IMG/VR virus record: IMGVR_UViG_3300020371_000004
Location: 1 to 64,000 of that record
DNA from: a virus
Reading direction: 5' to 3' (one strand)
Length of the DNA: 64,000 bases
In this document: positions 6,105 to 18,300 of the stretch, one piece after another
Layout: each line of letters opens with the position of its first letter
Numbering within the stretch: the stretch's first letter is position 1
Notes under the pieces: generated by a model
Database searches by the model: none
Told to the model about the DNA's origin: nothing
What the model saw: only the letters and a program-made list of their open reading frames with translations
Translations under genes and position numbers: made by a program

Positions 6105-9100
6105 ATGTCAGATAACAGAGTAACTATTCAGCACATCATTGAAACTCAGATTCCTGAGTTTTTGAATGAGGACTCTCCCCTTTTCAGGGAGTTTCTTGAT
6201 GCGTATTATGTTTCTCAGGAGCATAAGACAGGAACAATAGATCTTGCTGCTCGTTTGCCCGAGTTGAAAGACCTTAAGGCATATAACAATGAGTTGTTTG
6301 CATCTGCCCTTGTCCCATCTTTGCTAGCAGCAGAAGTAACTGCATTTGATACTGACATATCAGTAAGTCATACTATCGGATTTCCCGACAAAGATGGTTT
6401 GATTAGAATTGATAATGAAATCATATATTATAAGTCTAAATCGGCAAACGGTTTTAGTGGTTGCTCTAGAGCATTTAGTGGAATCACGAATATTTTAGAA
6501 AATGCTGTTTCAAATTATAGTGAGACTGACCTTGCTCCACATTCCGCAGGTAGTCAGGTTACAAACCTTTCATTAATCTTTTATGCGGAATTATTTGAGA
6601 AGTTTAAATCACAATTTTTACCTGGATTTGAGGAAAGACAATTTGTACCCCAGGTAGAGATTTCAAACGTGCTTGCAAGAGCAGTTGATTTCTATACTAC
6701 CAAAGGAACAGACACATCATACAAATTATTATTCAGAGCACTTTATGGTGAGAACGTAGAAGTAATAAAACCACAAGAATTTCTTCTCAGACCTTCTGAT
6801 GATAGTTTCTTCAGAACAAAGAATATTCTTGTAGAAAAAATTAGTGGTTCCGACCCACTTGAATTAAATGGAAAAACTCTTTACCAAGAAGTTGGTAATG
6901 TAGAACCAGCAACTGCTGCTATTTTTGTTGTTGAATATAGACCTGTCGATAATAAAGATTTATATGAAATTTCTTTAGACAGCTCTTCTTTCATCTATAA
7001 CTTTAAGACTACTAAGAAAACAAATATCTCGAAACCAGTTTCAGTTAATTCAACAACTATTAATGTTGATTCTACGATTGGATTTCCAAATACTGGAACT
7101 CTTACAGTAACTGATGGAAATTCTTTCTTTAATGTAAGTTATACGGAGAGAACAAATAATCAATTTTTAGGTTGTTCTGGAATTGTTAGTGAAATTCCAT
7201 TTGGGTCAGAAGTTCTTGAAGCAAACTTTGCATATGTGTATGATGATAATGGTGACAAAGTTGAATTTAGACTCATTAATGTTATAGGTAACATTAATTA
7301 TGAAAAAACTTCAAACTTACTGAAGGGTGATAAAATTTCATTATCATCATTTGGTGCTGAATTAAGTGATAAACCTGAATTTAATACTTGGATTTATAAC
7401 AATGTAACTAACCATAAAATCAAATCTATATCCCTTGCAAATGCCTCATCTGGTAATAGATATAGAATTGAATTTTTTGATAATATTAATTTCTTCCTTG
7501 ACCAGGAAGTCATCCTAAAACAAATAGAAATAGCTACAGATTCAGGTATTCCTGGAGTAGTACAAAATCTCATTTCTGATAGGATTGTGGAGGTCGAATG
7601 TTCTACAAGTCCTCTTGATAAAGACACTCTAACTACTTCTTTGATGTTGGGTAAGAGTGATCAGAACGCAACACCTTCAGTTTCTACCATCCCAATTGCA
7701 ATTCAGAATACTTACATTGATGAAAGAAATGAAAACTTCTATGTCGCAGCATCTGGCCTTCCTAACTATACCCTGTTCACAAAAGAACAGGTCATCACTA
7801 CTTCTACTCAAGTTAGTGTTGGTAACACCGATGTTTTAGATACTGACAGAGTACACAAGTTTTATACTGGTGAAAAAATATATTATACACCAAATACAAA
7901 TTCTGGTATTGATACTGGAATCTATCATGTCACTACAGTCGGTGATGTTAAAGATAGTAAGAAGGTAAAACTATCTTTAAGTAAGAGTGATTTATATTCT
8001 AAAAAATATATTACTTTTAGAGATATCTCTGGTGATAGTTTTGTAAAATTAGATTATGAAAATAGAGTTGTTGAAAATCAAAAACTATTCAAGAAATTTA
8101 ATTTTGTAAAAGGTGACCCGTCATTAAGAGAGGTTGCTACCAGAACTACTAATAATAGACAGATTGGTCTATTGGTTAATGGTATTGAAGTTTACTCACC
8201 ATCACTATTCGATGAAAACATTTATTATGGAAAACTAGAATCAATTCTTGTTACTAATCCTGGTTCTGGATATGACGTAATTAATCCACCAGAACTTGAG
8301 ATTAAAGATACTCAAGGAACAGGTGCGAAGGCTTATCTCAATATTAGTGGTGGTCTTTCTGACATTAGGATTGTTACTCCTGGAATTGGATATCAAACAA
8401 AACCAAAGATTACTCTCGTTGGTGGTAATGGTAAGGGTGCTGTTATTGAACCAAATTTAGTCAAGTCTCAAATTGTTGCTGGATTCCAAGGAGATGGAAC
8501 TGGTGTTAATCCTACTACAGATATAATCTCATTCATCAATAAGCATAATTTTGATAATGGTGAGCAAGTTTCATATATCACCAACGGTAATGCTGAACTA
8601 AGACCATTTAAAGAAGACTCTGTTTACTTTGTCGGAGTTGAAAGTCCAACTGAAATCAAATTATATGATAAAGAGTCTGATGCTCTACAAAAAGTCAATC
8701 CAGTAAACATTGTTGGTATTAGTTCTGGTTTCCATTCATTTAAGACACTAGAAGCAAAGAATACCATAACTCAACTTTATGTTCTTAATAGTGGATCTGG
8801 GTACTCAAACAAAATTGTAAAGATTCCATCATTAATTGCTTTTGATGGAACTAACAATGGTGTAAACACTTGGGACCATTATATCCATGCGACAGACCAT
8901 AAATTTAAAGATAAAGATATTGTAAGATACAGCACTACTGGTGATGTAATATCTGGACTATCTACATCTAATGAGTATGTTATCACTGTAGTCAGTAAAG
9001 ATACATTTAAGTTATCTGATATTGGTGGTACAGATGAATTCTTTGATGTTAATCACCGTGAAAAGAGATATATCAATATTAATGGTATTGGAACTGGTGT

Positions 9101-12100
9101 TCATACATTCTCTTATCCTCCAATTAGTTTAAAAATAGAAACATTATCTGGTATTGGTGCAACCTCAATCATTGAACCAAACTTTGAACCAATTGTTCTT
9201 GGTTCAATTGATAGTGTGTTTGTGGAAGATACAGGTGTTGGATATGGTGTATCTGATGTCATTAACTTCCATAGAAGACCCGATATCCAAATCAAAGACA
9301 TTAAATCTGAAGCACTATTGAGACCAATTGTTGTTAATGGTTCTATTGTCGATGTTCAATTCTTAACATTTGGTTCTGGATATGAAAAGGGTATTGACCT
9401 CGTAGTAACTGGAGATGGAACATTTGCAGATTTAAGACCTGTAGTTGATGATAATGGAAGAGTAGTAGCAGTAAATATTGCTAACGGTGGAATTGGATAT
9501 AATTCCGATACTACAGAGATAACTGTCACCAGAAGAGGTATTGATGCTAAATTCTTGGGTGATGTATTTGAGTGGAAAATCAATCAAGCAGAAAAACATA
9601 AGGAATTATTATCAACTCCTGATGAAGCTCTTATTGTTCCAAGTAAAGTAAAAGAATTTGGATTACATCCAGTCAACTTCTACACACCAAAGCTACTTAG
9701 AAGAACTTTAAAAGACCACATTGATGATTCCAATAGGGAAAAACCAGATAATACCCACTCTCCAATTGTTGGATGGGCTTATGATGGAAATCCAATTTAT
9801 GGACCATATGGTGCAGTTGGTTCTAGTATCCAGAAGATTAGATCTAGTTATGCGAAGAAAGTTGAACCCAATCCACTACTACGTCCTTCTACATTCCCCG
9901 AAGGATTCTTTTTGAATGACTTCTATTATGATAGAGCAATTGGTGACTTAGACGAATTTAATGGAAGATTCTGCAAAACTCCAGAATATCCTGATGGAAT
10001 TTATGCATATTTTACAACAATTGATAACAGTGCGGTTGCAAAACCAGAGTATCCATATGTTGTTGGTGAATTCTTTAGAGATTATGTAATTCCAAGGAAT
10101 TATGAACCAAATTTCAATCAAACAATCTCTATTGAAGATCTGAATTTGATTAGAAATACTTCACCATATTACTTAGACTCTGAAACATCAACATATGATT
10201 TGCTTCAAAAGTCTAACGAAAAGTATAAACAAGAATTCAGTGTCACTAGTACACTTAATTCTGGAATTGATGGAGTAAGCATATATTCTCCAGGAACAGG
10301 ATATAAAGTTGGTGATAATATTAACTTTAATAACTTTGGAACTGGTGGAACAGGTGCTTCTGGAGTTGTTTCAAGGATTAAGGGAAAACCCATTAACACT
10401 ATTGAAGTTGGAATTTCAACTCATACTGGAGTTAAGTTATTCACTACTGGAAATTCAGTTATTGGATTTACACAAGAACCACATGGATATGTTACTGGTG
10501 AAATAATTCAAGTTAGTGCAGTTTCTGATGCTGTTCAGGCAAATTTTGAGGGTTCTAGAGAAATTTTTGTTCCACAAAAAACAGTAAATCTACTTTCAGA
10601 TATTGATACACTAGCAGCAACTGGTTTAACTACTTCAATTACTGTTGGTGATGTTAATGGATTCAATACAAATGATTTTATTAGAATTGGTGAGCAAGAA
10701 ACTGCACAAATTGTTAGAATTTCACCAGAAGAATCTAAATTTACTGTAAATAGATTATCAAATTCTGGTATTCATACTGTTGGTATTTCTAGTATTACTT
10801 TACTTCCAACAGAGTTTAGATTTGGTTTAAGTGCAATTAAAAAGCAAATTCCACGCAATGATTTGTATTTCTTTGATGCAAAATCATTTATTGGATTTGG
10901 AACTCAAATTAATAATTATACTTTATCTGATGGAAAGAACTTACCAATTCCTCCAGGTGGAATTTATATCCCAAATCATAATTTCCAAACAGGACAGGAA
11001 TTAAAGTACCATGTTGGTTATGGTGGAACTGGAATTTATGCAGGTGGTCAGGCACTTCAGGATGGTTCAACAGTATATGCTATCAACCTTGGTGTAAACT
11101 TTGTTGGTCTATCAACAGCACCAAACGTAGTAACACCTCTTATCATCAATGATAATGCAGTTGTTACAGGTGCAGCACACTCCCTAGTATCAAATTATTC
11201 TAATGTAACTTGTAAAGTTGAAGAGTTTAGTTTGGATGTTGTTACTGACGGAGCACATAAATTAGAAACAGCAGAGAATGTAAAATTCAATCTTCTACCA
11301 AGACTAACTGATACTTTCAATGTAAGATATGACACTAAGTTAAGAAAATTAACAACAGAAAAAGTTGATTTTGATGCTACTCAAGGTGGTGTTAATATCT
11401 CTACCAATGAAATCAATCTACCCAATAATACTTTTGAAACGGGTGACAAGATTGCTTATTACGTTGGTTCTGGAACTACTATTGGTGGATTAGTTGATAA
11501 TCAAACTTATTTTGTAATTAAAGAAAAGCCAGACTTTATTAGATTATCCGATTTCTTTATCAATGCAAATAATGGTGTTGGAATTTCTCTTACTTCTTAT
11601 GGAACTGGAACCCAACAATTTGCAAAGATTAATCCACCTCTCACTGGAACTAAGCAAAATATAATTAAATTTGACTTATCCGACCCCAGTTTGACTGGAA
11701 TGGATTTGAGAATATTTAAGGATAGCAGTCTATCAATTGACTTAGAAACATACAGATATAGAAGAAATTCTATTGAATCTGGTCTTCCTGGTGCAGAATT
11801 GATTATTGATTCATCTGAAGAGTTTATTGGTAATACTCTTTTCTATAATATTATCCCATTAGCACCAAGTGTAGTTGAAAAACGTCAGTCTTCTGCAGAT
11901 ACTGAGGTTGTTGGAAATAATAAAATTATTCTAAAACCAAGTATTTTCAATCAACAATACTCTGTTGTCTCTATTGGTACTACTACATTCAAGTTTAATC
12001 TAAAAGACAAACCAGAATACTTTAATTACACTGTGAATAGTGGTGTTAGTACTATTTTCTATGATACAGACTCCAGAACTACTGATGGTCCAATTTCTGA

Positions 12101-13871
12101 TATTAAAGTTAATTTTGAAGGAAGAGGATATAGTAAAATTCCAAGAATTGATACGATTGACAGTGATTCTGGTTCTGATGCTGTTATCAAAGCATCATCA
12201 AATACAATTGGTAAAATTGACCTGATTGAAAGGGTTAAGGATGGATTTGATTATCCAACGGACCCAACATTGAGACCAATTCTTAGTGTTCCAGCAGTTT
12301 GTCAGATTAAGGACATTGCTAGAATTGATAATATTGGAATTACGACTGGAGGTAAAGGATACCAGGTTGCTCCAACTCTGAAAGTCATTGGAAATGATGA
12401 TATTGAACTGGAAGCATCAATTCAAGGTGGTAGTGTAACTAATGTTGTAGTCAATAGAAATACTAAAAATCTAAATGGTCCACTAAAAATCGTTGCAACA
12501 CGAAATTCTAATGGATATGACATTGATGATATTACTTACAATATTAGTCAAAATGAAGTTACTCTTGAACTAGTAAACTCAGACTCACAAATCTACCCTC
12601 TAAGTGGAGAATTCCCATTTGAGGTTGGAGATGAGATTTTTGTTGAAAATACAAGAATTTCTGATGCAGATACTAAAAATGGTTATAATTCTTCTGATTA
12701 TAACTATAGATTCTTTGTTGTAAGTGGAATTAGCACAACTAATTTTACAGTCACTTACAGTATGAATGGATTTGGTACAAATCTTGGTGACTACAATACA
12801 GATATCAATTATGGTTATGTAATAAACAAGAAAGATATCGCAACTTTCAAGATGAACATCATTGATGACCTTGGGTATTTCTCTGGTGAAAATGTCATTG
12901 GTTATAACTCTCTAAACCAGCAGGTATTCTCTGCTAAAGTCATGGAGAGTGGATGGGATAATAAAATTAACCAATTGAGACTTATTGACAGTGAAGGTGT
13001 ACTAAAACCTGGTGATAAACTATTAGGTAGTAGGTCTAGATTGTTTGGTACAGTTGAAACTGCTTCCCAATTTAATCTAACAGCTGAACTTCATACTACC
13101 AGAGAGAAAGTCAATGACCTTAAGGATAATGCTGGTTACTTAAATGATTATCAACAAAGAATTGCTGATAATGATTATTATCAAAAGTTCTCATATGCAT
13201 TGAAATCTGAACTTTCTTATGAAAGATGGAGAGAGTCTGTTAGATCATTGGTTCACCCAGCAGGATTTAAGGAATTCTCTGACCTTGATGTTATTTCCAA
13301 CACATCTTCAACAGGTCAAAATATGAAGGTTGGTGTTGGTGATTCTTCACTAAATGTGCTCATCAATGTAGATGGTGGTGGGTCCATGTATGCAAGAAAT
13401 AACTTTGCAATGGTTACTGAGGATGAAATTCTACCAAATGGCACCATTGAACGTATTTTCTTCCCAGAGGGAGTAAATCTCAGACCATATATTCTCAATA
13501 AGACCAATAAAGTTCTGGCAATTGATGATATAAGTTCAAAATTCACTGGATTTACAACTACTACTGGTGGTCAAATAGTTGGACTAACAACATTCTCACT
13601 TACAAATAAAGGATTCCCACTATTCTATAGAGAGTTTGATGGTGGTAATGAGACAAACTTTGATATACAAAGTGATAGATTTACATTCCAGAATCACAAT
13701 TTCCAGTCTGGGCAGACTCTTAAGTATGTGACTAAAGATGTTCTTAGAACACCAGTTGGAATTGCTAATACTTTTGTTGAAAATTCTTTCTCATATCCAT
13801 CACCAACAAATACATTTGATTCTCCATTCGATAGTTATGATTCAACTGTCAGAACATTCGATGAGAATTAA
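6105..13871 (+). CDS. giant baseplate wedge protein (gp7 position) with YHYH domain, 2588 aa
   Basis: It occupies the place of T4 gene 7 but is about 2.5 times longer than T4 gp7. The N-terminus (IETQIPEFLNEDSPLFREF) and C-terminus (YERWRESVRSLVHPAGFKEF) look like conserved virion segments. Between them are many beta-rich modules. Some are of a GSGY type (for example TNPGSGYDVINPPELEI), others of a DNEIIYYKS type. At residues about 1218-1320 lies a YHYH-family domain, recognised by HSPIVGWAYDGNPIYGPYG, a GDLDEFNGRF motif and TPEYPDGIYAYF. It starts two bases after gene 6. Its role is probably structural, in the wedge outer region. The gp7 name is by position, not by sequence match. Confidence 0.75.
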   Translation: MSDNRVTIQHIIETQIPEFLNEDSPLFREFLDAYYVSQEHKTGTIDLAARLPELKDLKAYNNELFASALVPSLLAAEVTAFDTDISVSHTIGFPDKDGLIRIDNEIIYYKSKSANGFSGCSRAFSGITNILENAVSNYSETDLAPHSAGSQVTNLSLIFYAELFEKFKSQFLPGFEERQFVPQVEISNVLARAVDFYTTKGTDTSYKLLFRALYGENVEVIKPQEFLLRPSDDSFFRTKNILVEKISGSDPLELNGKTLYQEVGNVEPATAAIFVVEYRPVDNKDLYEISLDSSSFIYNFKTTKKTNISKPVSVNSTTINVDSTIGFPNTGTLTVTDGNSFFNVSYTERTNNQFLGCSGIVSEIPFGSEVLEANFAYVYDDNGDKVEFRLINVIGNINYEKTSNLLKGDKISLSSFGAELSDKPEFNTWIYNNVTNHKIKSISLANASSGNRYRIEFFDNINFFLDQEVILKQIEIATDSGIPGVVQNLISDRIVEVECSTSPLDKDTLTTSLMLGKSDQNATPSVSTIPIAIQNTYIDERNENFYVAASGLPNYTLFTKEQVITTSTQVSVGNTDVLDTDRVHKFYTGEKIYYTPNTNSGIDTGIYHVTTVGDVKDSKKVKLSLSKSDLYSKKYITFRDISGDSFVKLDYENRVVENQKLFKKFNFVKGDPSLREVATRTTNNRQIGLLVNGIEVYSPSLFDENIYYGKLESILVTNPGSGYDVINPPELEIKDTQGTGAKAYLNISGGLSDIRIVTPGIGYQTKPKITLVGGNGKGAVIEPNLVKSQIVAGFQGDGTGVNPTTDIISFINKHNFDNGEQVSYITNGNAELRPFKEDSVYFVGVESPTEIKLYDKESDALQKVNPVNIVGISSGFHSFKTLEAKNTITQLYVLNSGSGYSNKIVKIPSLIAFDGTNNGVNTWDHYIHATDHKFKDKDIVRYSTTGDVISGLSTSNEYVITVVSKDTFKLSDIGGTDEFFDVNHREKRYININGIGTGVHTFSYPPISLKIETLSGIGATSIIEPNFEPIVLGSIDSVFVEDTGVGYGVSDVINFHRRPDIQIKDIKSEALLRPIVVNGSIVDVQFLTFGSGYEKGIDLVVTGDGTFADLRPVVDDNGRVVAVNIANGGIGYNSDTTEITVTRRGIDAKFLGDVFEWKINQAEKHKELLSTPDEALIVPSKVKEFGLHPVNFYTPKLLRRTLKDHIDDSNREKPDNTHSPIVGWAYDGNPIYGPYGAVGSSIQKIRSSYAKKVEPNPLLRPSTFPEGFFLNDFYYDRAIGDLDEFNGRFCKTPEYPDGIYAYFTTIDNSAVAKPEYPYVVGEFFRDYVIPRNYEPNFNQTISIEDLNLIRNTSPYYLDSETSTYDLLQKSNEKYKQEFSVTSTLNSGIDGVSIYSPGTGYKVGDNINFNNFGTGGTGASGVVSRIKGKPINTIEVGISTHTGVKLFTTGNSVIGFTQEPHGYVTGEIIQVSAVSDAVQANFEGSREIFVPQKTVNLLSDIDTLAATGLTTSITVGDVNGFNTNDFIRIGEQETAQIVRISPEESKFTVNRLSNSGIHTVGISSITLLPTEFRFGLSAIKKQIPRNDLYFFDAKSFIGFGTQINNYTLSDGKNLPIPPGGIYIPNHNFQTGQELKYHVGYGGTGIYAGGQALQDGSTVYAINLGVNFVGLSTAPNVVTPLIINDNAVVTGAAHSLVSNYSNVTCKVEEFSLDVVTDGAHKLETAENVKFNLLPRLTDTFNVRYDTKLRKLTTEKVDFDATQGGVNISTNEINLPNNTFETGDKIAYYVGSGTTIGGLVDNQTYFVIKEKPDFIRLSDFFINANNGVGISLTSYGTGTQQFAKINPPLTGTKQNIIKFDLSDPSLTGMDLRIFKDSSLSIDLETYRYRRNSIESGLPGAELIIDSSEEFIGNTLFYNIIPLAPSVVEKRQSSADTEVVGNNKIILKPSIFNQQYSVVSIGTTTFKFNLKDKPEYFNYTVNSGVSTIFYDTDSRTTDGPISDIKVNFEGRGYSKIPRIDTIDSDSGSDAVIKASSNTIGKIDLIERVKDGFDYPTDPTLRPILSVPAVCQIKDIARIDNIGITTGGKGYQVAPTLKVIGNDDIELEASIQGGSVTNVVVNRNTKNLNGPLKIVATRNSNGYDIDDITYNISQNEVTLELVNSDSQIYPLSGEFPFEVGDEIFVENTRISDADTKNGYNSSDYNYRFFVVSGISTTNFTVTYSMNGFGTNLGDYNTDINYGYVINKKDIATFKMNIIDDLGYFSGENVIGYNSLNQQVFSAKVMESGWDNKINQLRLIDSEGVLKPGDKLLGSRSRLFGTVETASQFNLTAELHTTREKVNDLKDNAGYLNDYQQRIADNDYYQKFSYALKSELSYERWRESVRSLVHPAGFKEFSDLDVISNTSSTGQNMKVGVGDSSLNVLINVDGGGSMYARNNFAMVTEDEILPNGTIERIFFPEGVNLRPYILNKTNKVLAIDDISSKFTGFTTTTGGQIVGLTTFSLTNKGFPLFYREFDGGNETNFDIQSDRFTFQNHNFQSGQTLKYVTKDVLRTPVGIANTFVENSFSYPSPTNTFDSPFDSYDSTVRTFDEN

Positions 13872-13873
13872 CA

Positions 13874-13881
13874 GATAAATA
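13874..13881 (+). promoter_or_regulatory. T4-type late promoter
   Basis: GATAAATA, 22 bases before the ATG at 13903 and just after the stop of the giant wedge gene. Confidence 0.65.
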
Positions 13882-13902
13882 AAAGAAAAAGTATCGTGTG
13901 CA

Positions 13903-15318
13903 ATGGCGAAATTAGGGATAAATACTGGTTCCACTCCAAATGATGGCACTGGTGACTCATTATTGAGTGGTGCTATAAAAGTTAATTCCAATTTTGACGA
14001 GATTTACGCCGCATTGGGTGATGGTTCTTCAATCACCAACTCCATCGACTTTGCGGTTGTTGCTGGTTACTCTACGGCATCTGGTATTGCTACCTATGCC
14101 GTTAATTCTGGTGTCTCTACATATGCAATAACAGCAGGTGTAGCAACTAATTCTAGTCTTGCTTCCGTTGCATCGTATGCTTTTTCTGCTGGAATTGCAA
14201 CAGAAGCACTATTTGCTGGTGGATTAGGTGGAACTCCAGATATTATTGTTGGTGATGTAACTGCATCTACATTAACTGGAGCAGGAGAAAGAATTTCTGG
14301 TATTGTCACATACCTCGTTGCTGGTGATAATATTGGAATTGATACTAATTTTGGTCAAGTTACCATTAATAATAACAAACCAGATGATTTCCCATCAAAA
14401 TGGGTTCAATCTGGTGTTGGAATTCATACCTTTGCAAATGTTGGTCTTGGTACAGATAATCCACTTGCAGACTTCCATGTTCATAGTTCCAATGCGAAGT
14501 TTACAGATGGAAGTACTTTAAGTTTGGATGATAACAATCCAATTAACTTTGGTTCTTCTGGTGCTTCTGACTCTACAGTATTCTTTGATGGTAATGAATT
14601 AGTTCTAAAATCTGGATCAAAAATTAGTATTAAAGGTGCAAATACCAAGATACTTGATGCACCTAATGCTGAAGGTCCAATTCTTTATTACAATGGTGTA
14701 GAAAAACTCCAAATACAGCAAACTGGAGTTGATATTACAGGAAAAACAGAAATTTCTAGTGATATCAATGTAGTAGGTGTTGCAACTGCTAGTGAGTTCC
14801 ATGGTGATGGTTCCAATCTCACAGCACTTCGTGCTGAGCAACTTGAAGGTGGTCCTCTGCCAGTGCTTGATGGTCAAGCATTGACTGGAATTGCAACAAT
14901 GCGTTCTAAGGTATCTGTAGCAGCAACTGCTTATGGTGTTATCTTTACTGGAGTTGGATTTACTGAGTTTGAAGCATACAATACTTACTCACTCTTAAAA
15001 ATTGGTGTTAGTACATCCAATGTTAGAGTTAGATTGTATGCTGATATTACATCAAGAAACAACGATACTGGTAGAGCAGTTGGTGCAGCATATTCCACAA
15101 GTGTCCATCTAATCCATGATGAATTCATTGGAGAGACAGCAGAATCTTACTCTCCACTTGGAACTTATGGTAAGAGACAAGTAATTGCACCAGCAATTAC
15201 TGGATTTAATATGGAAGATGGTAATAGAGATGGAAAAATCTATGCAACATTTGATAATTACACTGGTTTTGCAACCGATATCACTACAGTTCTAGAAATT
15301 GTAAGATTAGAATTCTGA
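13903..15318 (+). CDS. tail fibre/baseplate-associated protein with GDGS motif, 471 aa
   Basis: The N-terminus (INTGSTPNDGTGDSL... IKVNSNFDEIYAAL) matches a module common in cyanophage tail proteins. The middle is Ala/Gly/Ser/Thr-rich low-complexity beta sequence (ATNSSLASVASYAF) as in trimeric fibres. Around residues 294-310 it carries GVATASEFHGDGSNLTAL, the fibre repeat used again in later genes. The C-terminal 100 residues form a globular tip-like domain (YADITSRNNDTGRAVGAAY). No enzyme motif is visible. It has its own late promoter. Probably an adhesin or fibre attached to the baseplate. Confidence 0.65.
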   Translation: MAKLGINTGSTPNDGTGDSLLSGAIKVNSNFDEIYAALGDGSSITNSIDFAVVAGYSTASGIATYAVNSGVSTYAITAGVATNSSLASVASYAFSAGIATEALFAGGLGGTPDIIVGDVTASTLTGAGERISGIVTYLVAGDNIGIDTNFGQVTINNNKPDDFPSKWVQSGVGIHTFANVGLGTDNPLADFHVHSSNAKFTDGSTLSLDDNNPINFGSSGASDSTVFFDGNELVLKSGSKISIKGANTKILDAPNAEGPILYYNGVEKLQIQQTGVDITGKTEISSDINVVGVATASEFHGDGSNLTALRAEQLEGGPLPVLDGQALTGIATMRSKVSVAATAYGVIFTGVGFTEFEAYNTYSLLKIGVSTSNVRVRLYADITSRNNDTGRAVGAAYSTSVHLIHDEFIGETAESYSPLGTYGKRQVIAPAITGFNMEDGNRDGKIYATFDNYTGFATDITTVLEIVRLEF

Positions 15319-15351
15319 TAATGAGCAATAGTCAATAACGAGTAAAATAAT

Positions 15352-18300
15352 ATGAGAACAGTACCAGGATCAGGAGCACAATTTACTCCAATATTTAACT
15401 CCGACTATGGTGTAGAGTCCTTCATTGTAGGGGCTGGTGGAACAGATTATGATCCAAATGACCCACCAAAGATTGAGATTGATGAAACGAATGTACCTAT
15501 ACAAGAGGGTGTATTTTTTCCTATCATTAGGAATGGTGAAATCGTAAGGATTGCAGTATTAGAAAAAGGATTTGGATACTCACCACTTATTCTTGCTGGT
15601 GGCAGAAAAGTTGGTATCGCAACAACTTCATTTGTAGAGAGTTCTCTTCTTGTTAGAACTGGTGTTGGAACTGAAGTTTCTGTCTCTGTTGCAAGTACTG
15701 ATTCTCATGTAATCATGGCAGTTGAGGGTAGTGAAGGTTCTTCTATCCTTGAAAATGGTTACAATAAAACAATCACACAATCTGGTTATGCTGGAACATC
15801 AGCACCTGTTGTTCCAGATGGTAGTAGCAATCAAAATGCATTTTACGGGTTTACTCATCCATTTGAATCTTATGCAACCAGTGGTGTAGGAACTGGTTCT
15901 AAGTACAATGTATTCATTGTTTATGACTCTGGCACTGGTAATGCAATATCAACATCAATCGTTCTTAGAGAGGGTGGTAATGGGTATGCAGTAGGGGATA
16001 CTGTGTCTATTGCAGGAACCTATATGGGTGGTCAAACTCCTGCTAATGACCTTACATTTACGGTAAGTGCTGTTGCAAATACAAGAATTCCAGCACAAGC
16101 AAATGTAGTATATTCTGACTTGGAAGCAGAAACTATAGTTGGTTCTGGAACAAGTGCAATATTTGAGATTTCAAGAGATGGTCTTGGTGATATTACCGAT
16201 ATTAGTGTAACTAACGGTGGTCGTGAATATGAAATGACCAGTCTGCTGAAGATTTTAGGAACAGCAGTTGGTGGTGTAACACCTCAAGATGATATTTTCC
16301 TTTCACCAAAGGTTCTTGGTGCAGATAAGTTACCACAAAAATTATATGTTAGAAAGTTAGATAATAATACGTTCACAGTTTCGGGTCTATCTACATCATC
16401 AAAACTTGATATCACCTCTGTTGGTGAAGGAACTCATACTCTTGAGTATGAAGATTCAAATGAAAGTAGTATAATTTCCATTGATAATATAGTACAAAAT
16501 CCTCTCTATAGGAGAGACCTTTCTGTAGGATTGGCACAGACAGTTGGATATACAAGTAGTACGATTTATCTTACTGGAATAAGTTCAATCACTGTTGCAG
16601 ATACCATTCAGGTAGGTTCCGAATTCTTTAAAATTAATACTATTGGTCTTGGTGCTACAAACGAGTTTGGAGTAACTAGAGGGTACTTGGGTACTAGAGT
16701 TGATTACCATGCTGTTGGAACGGCAGTAACTATCCATAGAGGGGATTATAATATTGTTAATGATGAAATTCACTTTACTACTGCACCATATGGTCCAGTA
16801 GGACCAGAAGGATTAAAGGTCAACTCAACATTTAGTGGAAGAGCATTTAGTAGAAGGTTTGATCCAGGAACTCCAAATGATAGAAACGTCATCTTTGATG
16901 ACCTGTCAACACAATTTGTTGGTGCGTCATCAACTGAGTTTGTATTGAGAACAAATGAGGAAAGAATTGTTGGCATCTACACAGATACAAATACAGTTTT
17001 AGCAAGTGGAATTGATGTTAATAATAATCCATTAGTATTCATCAATAATGTTCCACAGATTTCAGGAACTGATTTTACTGTTGATAATGACAACGATGGT
17101 AATAATAGAATAAGATTCCTTACTGGAACACCTTCTGCTGGTAGAATTGTTAGAACTGGATTAACTAGTGGTACTGGTTATGCTCCATTAATTGGTGCTG
17201 GTGCAACTGTAACAATTACTGGTGGTCAGATTACTGATATTCATCTAAGAGGTTCTGGTAGTGGATATAGAAATCAACCAGAAATCTCTTTAAGTGCTGC
17301 TGCAGGTGCAGGTGCTGCATTTACTTGTACTGTTGGTGCAGGAGGAACAATATCATCTATCAGTGTTGTAAATGCTGGTGCTGGTTATACTGCTGGTGCA
17401 GAAGTTAATATTGGAATTCCATCAAACTATTTCTCTGTTCCACTGGTCTATGCCAATGGTTATACTGGAAATGGAGAGGGTGCTAAAGCAGATTTACAAG
17501 TTGGTAATAGTGGTGACATAATTTCGTTTATGATGTCAGACCCTGGTGAATTCTATAGAGTTCAGGATGTTTTAACTCCAGATACATCATCTAATGGTTT
17601 AGTCACTTCAACTTCTGGAACCTTTACAGAGTTCTTAGTTGAAGTTGAAGATATCATGACTGACAAGTTTAGTGGATTCTATCCTGGTCAATTTATTCAA
17701 TTTGATAATATTGAAAGATTCTTCAATGGTTCAAAGAGGAAGTTTACCCTAACTGTTTCTCAAGGAGGAGAAACAGAAATTTTGAGTCTTAAAATAGACC
17801 CAACAAGTGACATGGATTTGGCACAAAACATGTTTGTGTACATTAATGATATTCTCCAAGCACCAAACCAGTCATATGATTTTGATGGATCTAGAATCGT
17901 ATTTACTGAACCACCAGTGCCAAATTCTAAATGCACAATTTTGTATTATAGAGGTTCTGACTTAGATGTTGAGCAGGTAGACCCACCAAGAACAATTAAA
18001 GAGGGTGATGGTGTTCAAATTGGAGATAATGTTTTAGATCCAAAGGATAGACCACAGTTTGAACGTATTGTTAAGAAGATTATTTCTTCAAACTCACTAG
18101 ATACATTTACATATGATAGTATTGGAATCAATACAGATCCAACTGCCGAACGTCCTATAAGATGGACAAAACAGACAGAAGATAAGATTATTAATGGTGT
18201 TCTTTACTCTAAAGCTAGACCAGACCTTAAATCTCGTGTAGAACCTACTGCAAAGTTAATTAAAACATTAACTCCTGGTGCAAACGAAATTTATGTTGAT

